A DNA stretch of 33,041 nt. Source: Desulfococcaceae bacterium HSG8. GTDB lineage: Bacteria > Desulfobacterota > Desulfobacteria > Desulfobacterales > 4be13. The stretch is taken from NCBI GenBank assembly GCA_030378015.1, contig JAUCGG010000039.1:1-33041 (forward strand), written 5' to 3'. Below, in pieces: positions 30,253 through 33,041 of this stretch. The notes beneath the pieces were generated by a model. It saw only the letters and a program-made list of their open reading frames with translations. It made no database searches and had not been told where the DNA came from. Each line of letters opens with the position of its first letter. Positions within the stretch are counted from its first letter, which is position 1. Both the position numbers and the translations under genes were made by a program.

Positions 30253-32760
30253 TTATTTATCAATACGTGATGCTGCGTTTTCAAAAAATTGTTCCAACTC
30301 CCGCACGGCTTCCATGTCTTCAAATATGACATCCGCGTGTGTCCTGATCTTTTTCCTGACCGCGTCTCTCCATGCATTGTCACTTGCAAGCCTGACCGCG
30401 ATATCTATATAGGACTGGGGATCATCAGCAACGCAGTCCGTGACGCCCATCTGCCGGTAAAGCGCGAGGGTGACTCTTCCCCGCATAAAAGGGCCCGGCC
30501 ACGTAACAAAAGGGACACCGCAGGCAAGGGCTTCGTAAGTGGTATTTCCTCCTCCGAAATAAGGGGGTTCGAGAAGAACATCCGCTGTCATCATGAGGGA
30601 CATAAAATCCTTTGTCGGCATGTTCGGCATGAAACGCACCCGGTCAACCACATCGGGAAAGGTATTTCTGAAACGGTTCATCAGCAGGCTTGCCCAGTGG
30701 TTAAATGTCGCCCCTTCAATCAGAACCAGCAACCCCCGGGGATCGCTACGCAAAATACTGGCAAGAGCGAGATCGAAATCCGGGTGGAATTTGAACGGCG
30801 CGTGGGGGCACGCGTACAGGTTGTAACCTTCGGGGAGGCCGAATTTCTCGCGAGAAGGTGGTTCATCAGGAATTTCCGGGCGATAATAATACACGCTCAG
30901 TCTGCTCATGCGGACCAGTTTTTCCGAATAATGATCTTCCGAACCCGGGGGTTCCAAATCTTCGGATGAGAGAAAATAGTCCATGTTGGGAATGCCCGTA
31001 GTTACGGGATGTCCCCATGTCACACACTGCACCGGGGCAAGACGTGAAAAACCCAAGAAATACGTGAGTGAATCCATCCCGATATCAGGATAGAACAAAA
31101 TATCAGGCGAATGGGACGCGATCATCTCCCGGGCAGGTTTCAGTTCAGAAGGCAGATCAACCACTTCATCCGCGCCTTCGTGGATGGATCTGATCAGGCC
31201 CGTTTCTCCTCCCGGGAACCGAAATAATATGATATGAAATTTCTCCCTCGAAAGATTCCGGATAATCCCGCGGGTCAGCTTTCCGATGGTCTGCTGGCTC
31301 ATATTGAAAAGATGCATGGAGACAACACCGATTCTGATCCGTTGTCCGTTGTTCGCTGCGGCTGAGGACTGGCGACTGCCAACTGTCAGATTACATGCAA
31401 GATCGGGACAGACATCCATGTAGAACGATGCGATTTTCTGCTGGATTTCCCTGTCGTTCAACCCGTGGTATGCAAGATAAAAATTCGAGGTGCCTACCTG
31501 CCTGTTGGGGTCATCGAGCCGGATTCCCCTGTTTTTTAAGGATTCGAGTTCGCTGATAATTTTATCCCGGCAGGACAATATCTGTTCTTTGGATTCATAG
31601 ATGACAGGGATCATCAGGATTTTCCTGACTTCGATGCCGGGGTCAGGCCTTATTTCAAGGCTTTTCTCACAACATAAAACAGCCTCTTCCACCTTTCCCT
31701 GGTACATATAGGCATTCCGCATGTTGTCATAAGCCACGGCATAGTCGGGCCTGATCTCCAGTGCTTTTTCATAACATGAAATCGCTTCATTCGGCTTTCC
31801 CATATCCTGGAAAGTATTGCCCATATTCAGGTAAGCAGCGAAACTGTCCGGGGTGATCTCCAGGGCCTTCTGATAACAGGGAATCGCTTCGCTGAACCTG
31901 CCCTTCTCTTTCAGCAAAGTTCCCAGGTTATTGTAAACATCGGAAAACTCCGGTCTGATCTCCAGTGCCTTTTTATAGCAGGAGACAGCTTCATCGAATC
32001 TTCCTCGCTCCCTGAAGGCAGTTCCCATGCTGTTCCAGACTTCCGCGTAGTTCGGTCTGATCTCCAGAGCTTTCTGATAACAGGAGACCGCCTCATCAAA
32101 CCTGCCCTGATCCTTGAGCGCGGTTCCCATATTATGATAGGCTTCGACGTATTTCCCATCAGATGCCAGTGCTCTCTGATAAAAGGAAATCGCCTCTTCT
32201 GTTTTGCCCTGATCTTTTAGTGCGGTTCCCAGGTTATTGCAGGCTTCGGTATAGTCCGGTTTTAGTTGCAGAGCTTTCTGATAACATTCAATGGCCTCAT
32301 CTGTTTTTTTCTGATCCTGGAGCGCAAAGCCCATGTTATTATACGCGTCAGGAAAATCCGGCTTGATTTCCAAAGCTTTCTGATAACATGCGATGGCTTT
32401 ATCCTGTTCGCCCCGCTCTTGGAATACGATCCCGAGATTGCTGTGATAACTCGGGTGTTCGGGATTGATCCGGATGGCCTCGCTGATCAGTTCCGCGGCA
32501 GCATCTTCCCTGCCTGTCTGATGAGAAAGGACCCCCAGCAGATGCAGGGCATCCGAATGATTCGGATGCCCCGCGAGTATTTTCCTGTATATCTCCTCCG
32601 CCTGTTCAAACTGCTCTGCCTGATGATACTGAACTGCTTTCTGAAATTCACTGCGGCTCACATCTGGCGAAGACCGGTTCGGAGATACCGCTCGTTTTGC
32701 CGGTTTCCTGCCCCCAGGCGATTTTATATGTTTCTTTGTTTTCTTCTTTTTACGACCCAT
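30253..32760 (-). CDS. TPR-repeat O-GlcNAc-type glycosyltransferase (GT41, SPINDLY/OGT-like)
   Basis: This is an 835-residue cytoplasmic protein. After a lysine-rich start (MGRKKKKTKKHIK), residues about 38-385 form ten or so tetratricopeptide repeats of the form YNNLGTALKDQGKTEEAI with LEIRP ends, the superhelix that binds substrate proteins. Residues about 465-835 form a GT41 catalytic region: IRIGVVSMHLFNMSQQTIGK, PDILFYPDIGMD, APVQCVTWGHPVTTGIPNMD, ADVLLEPPYFGGGNTTYEAL and CGVPFVTWPG, the last with the UDP-sugar-binding pattern. It probably moves N-acetylglucosamine or another sugar to serine/threonine residues of proteins. AGGAG lies eight bases before the start. Residues near 460 (TVGSRQSSAAANNGQR) fall in heptamer phase and echo the methyltransferase repeat peptide. 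Confidence 0.92.
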   Translation of the reverse strand: MGRKKKKTKKHIKSPGGRKPAKRAVSPNRSSPDVSRSEFQKAVQYHQAEQFEQAEEIYRKILAGHPNHSDALHLLGVLSHQTGREDAAAELISEAIRINPEHPSYHSNLGIVFQERGEQDKAIACYQKALEIKPDFPDAYNNMGFALQDQKKTDEAIECYQKALQLKPDYTEACNNLGTALKDQGKTEEAISFYQRALASDGKYVEAYHNMGTALKDQGRFDEAVSCYQKALEIRPNYAEVWNSMGTAFRERGRFDEAVSCYKKALEIRPEFSDVYNNLGTLLKEKGRFSEAIPCYQKALEITPDSFAAYLNMGNTFQDMGKPNEAISCYEKALEIRPDYAVAYDNMRNAYMYQGKVEEAVLCCEKSLEIRPDPGIEVRKILMIPVIYESKEQILSCRDKIISELESLKNRGIRLDDPNRQVGTSNFYLAYHGLNDREIQQKIASFYMDVCPDLACNLTVGSRQSSAAANNGQRIRIGVVSMHLFNMSQQTIGKLTRGIIRNLSREKFHIILFRFPGGETGLIRSIHEGADEVVDLPSELKPAREMIASHSPDILFYPDIGMDSLTYFLGFSRLAPVQCVTWGHPVTTGIPNMDYFLSSEDLEPPGSEDHYSEKLVRMSRLSVYYYRPEIPDEPPSREKFGLPEGYNLYACPHAPFKFHPDFDLALASILRSDPRGLLVLIEGATFNHWASLLMNRFRNTFPDVVDRVRFMPNMPTKDFMSLMMTADVLLEPPYFGGGNTTYEALACGVPFVTWPGPFMRGRVTLALYRQMGVTDCVADDPQSYIDIAVRLASDNAWRDAVRKKIRTHADVIFEDMEAVRELEQFFENAASRIDK

Positions 32761-32776
32761 TTATTATGCTCCTAGA

Positions 32777-32811
32777 ACGTGAAGCGTGAAACGTGAAACG
32801 TGAAACGTAAT
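32777..32811. repeat. Heptamer array (ACGTGAA)5
   Basis: Five units of ACGTGAA (variants GCGTGAA, ACGTAAT) begin a few bases upstream of the OGT ribosome-binding site. Confidence 0.88.
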
Positions 32812-32819
32812 GCATAATG

Positions 32820-32858
32820 CTTAAAGGTTGCCCGAAAATTTGTTTCTAAGCTGTAAAT
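32820..32858. repeat. 39-bp repeat, inverted copy of 24571-24609
   Basis: An exact inverted match to the copy that precedes the truncated paralogue. Beyond it (32859-33041) lies A/T-rich sequence with the palindrome AAATATTAATATTT near 32943. It may hold the OGT promoter or that of a gene outside the window. Confidence 0.95.
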
Positions 32859-33041
32859 CATTGTCTGGTAAAGGTTCGGGAATCCTCGTTTATATAAGAG
32901 CCGATATTAATTGCTTTTTTACATAAAAAAATATAACATTTTGTAAATATTAATATTTATTCTGAAGAAATATTGGAATATGATGTTCCCTTGTTCGAAA
33001 ATATGAAAATACTGCAATCTGCGGTTTTCAGAAATTTATAA

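Noticed and set aside
1..33041. tRNA, rRNA, riboswitch
   Set aside because: No cloverleaf with a TTCGAATC-type arm, rRNA core sequence or known riboswitch core was seen by eye; a covariance search would be needed to exclude small ones.

Overview
The window looks like chromosomal DNA of a strictly anaerobic Desulfobacterota bacterium, most like the repeat-rich filamentous Desulfonema type. The inference rests on a DUF6178-type protein, a butyryl-CoA/beta-oxidation cluster, large secreted proteins ending in a dockerin-like tail, a TPR-OGT protein, and an extreme load of palindromic and heptanucleotide repeats. No database search was possible, so the taxonomy is inference. No tRNA, rRNA, CRISPR array or intact insertion sequence was recognised.

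Layout. 1-5.3 kb: a lipoprotein, a sodium:solute symporter and a DUF6178-like protein, separated by palindromic elements. Two of these elements (1221-1450 and 5054-5272) have 9-bp direct repeats at their ends, as transposed miniature elements do. 5.3-7.4 kb: no intact gene; nested palindromes and a decayed IS1634-like transposase. 7.4-12.2 kb: a 1584-residue secreted protein (cadherin-like, Ig-like, BACON and seven FG-GAP/VCBS repeats, dockerin-like tail). 12.2-12.8 kb: a five-copy palindrome array. 12.9-14.3 kb: a THUMP-domain RNA methyltransferase whose reading frame carries three different repeat families. 14.4-15.05 kb: a wrecked toxin-antitoxin pair and a tandem repeat.

15.07-19.75 kb (minus strand): thiolase, 3-hydroxybutyryl-CoA dehydrogenase, an XRE-cupin regulator and an acyl-CoA dehydrogenase. 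These give three of the four steps that interconvert acetyl-CoA and butyryl-CoA; crotonase is absent here. 21-22 kb: a lone YejB-like permease. 22.7-23.7 kb: a lone MreB-like actin homologue with a TTG start. 24.6-27.3 kb: a decaying tandem array of membrane proteins sharing a cysteine/histidine-bearing C-terminal domain, interrupted by an intact PIN-domain toxin-antitoxin module. 27.3-29.8 kb (minus): a short Rad50/SbcC-like zinc-hook ATPase followed by a DEDDh exonuclease, the best candidate here for an undescribed nuclease-ATPase system. 30.25-32.76 kb (minus): a TPR plus SPINDLY/OGT-type glycosyltransferase.

The most striking theme is how closely repeats are woven into genes. Heptamer arrays sit next to start regions or stop codons and inside coding frames. 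Repeats supply the stop codons of three genes. One palindrome family shows compensatory changes in its hairpins.
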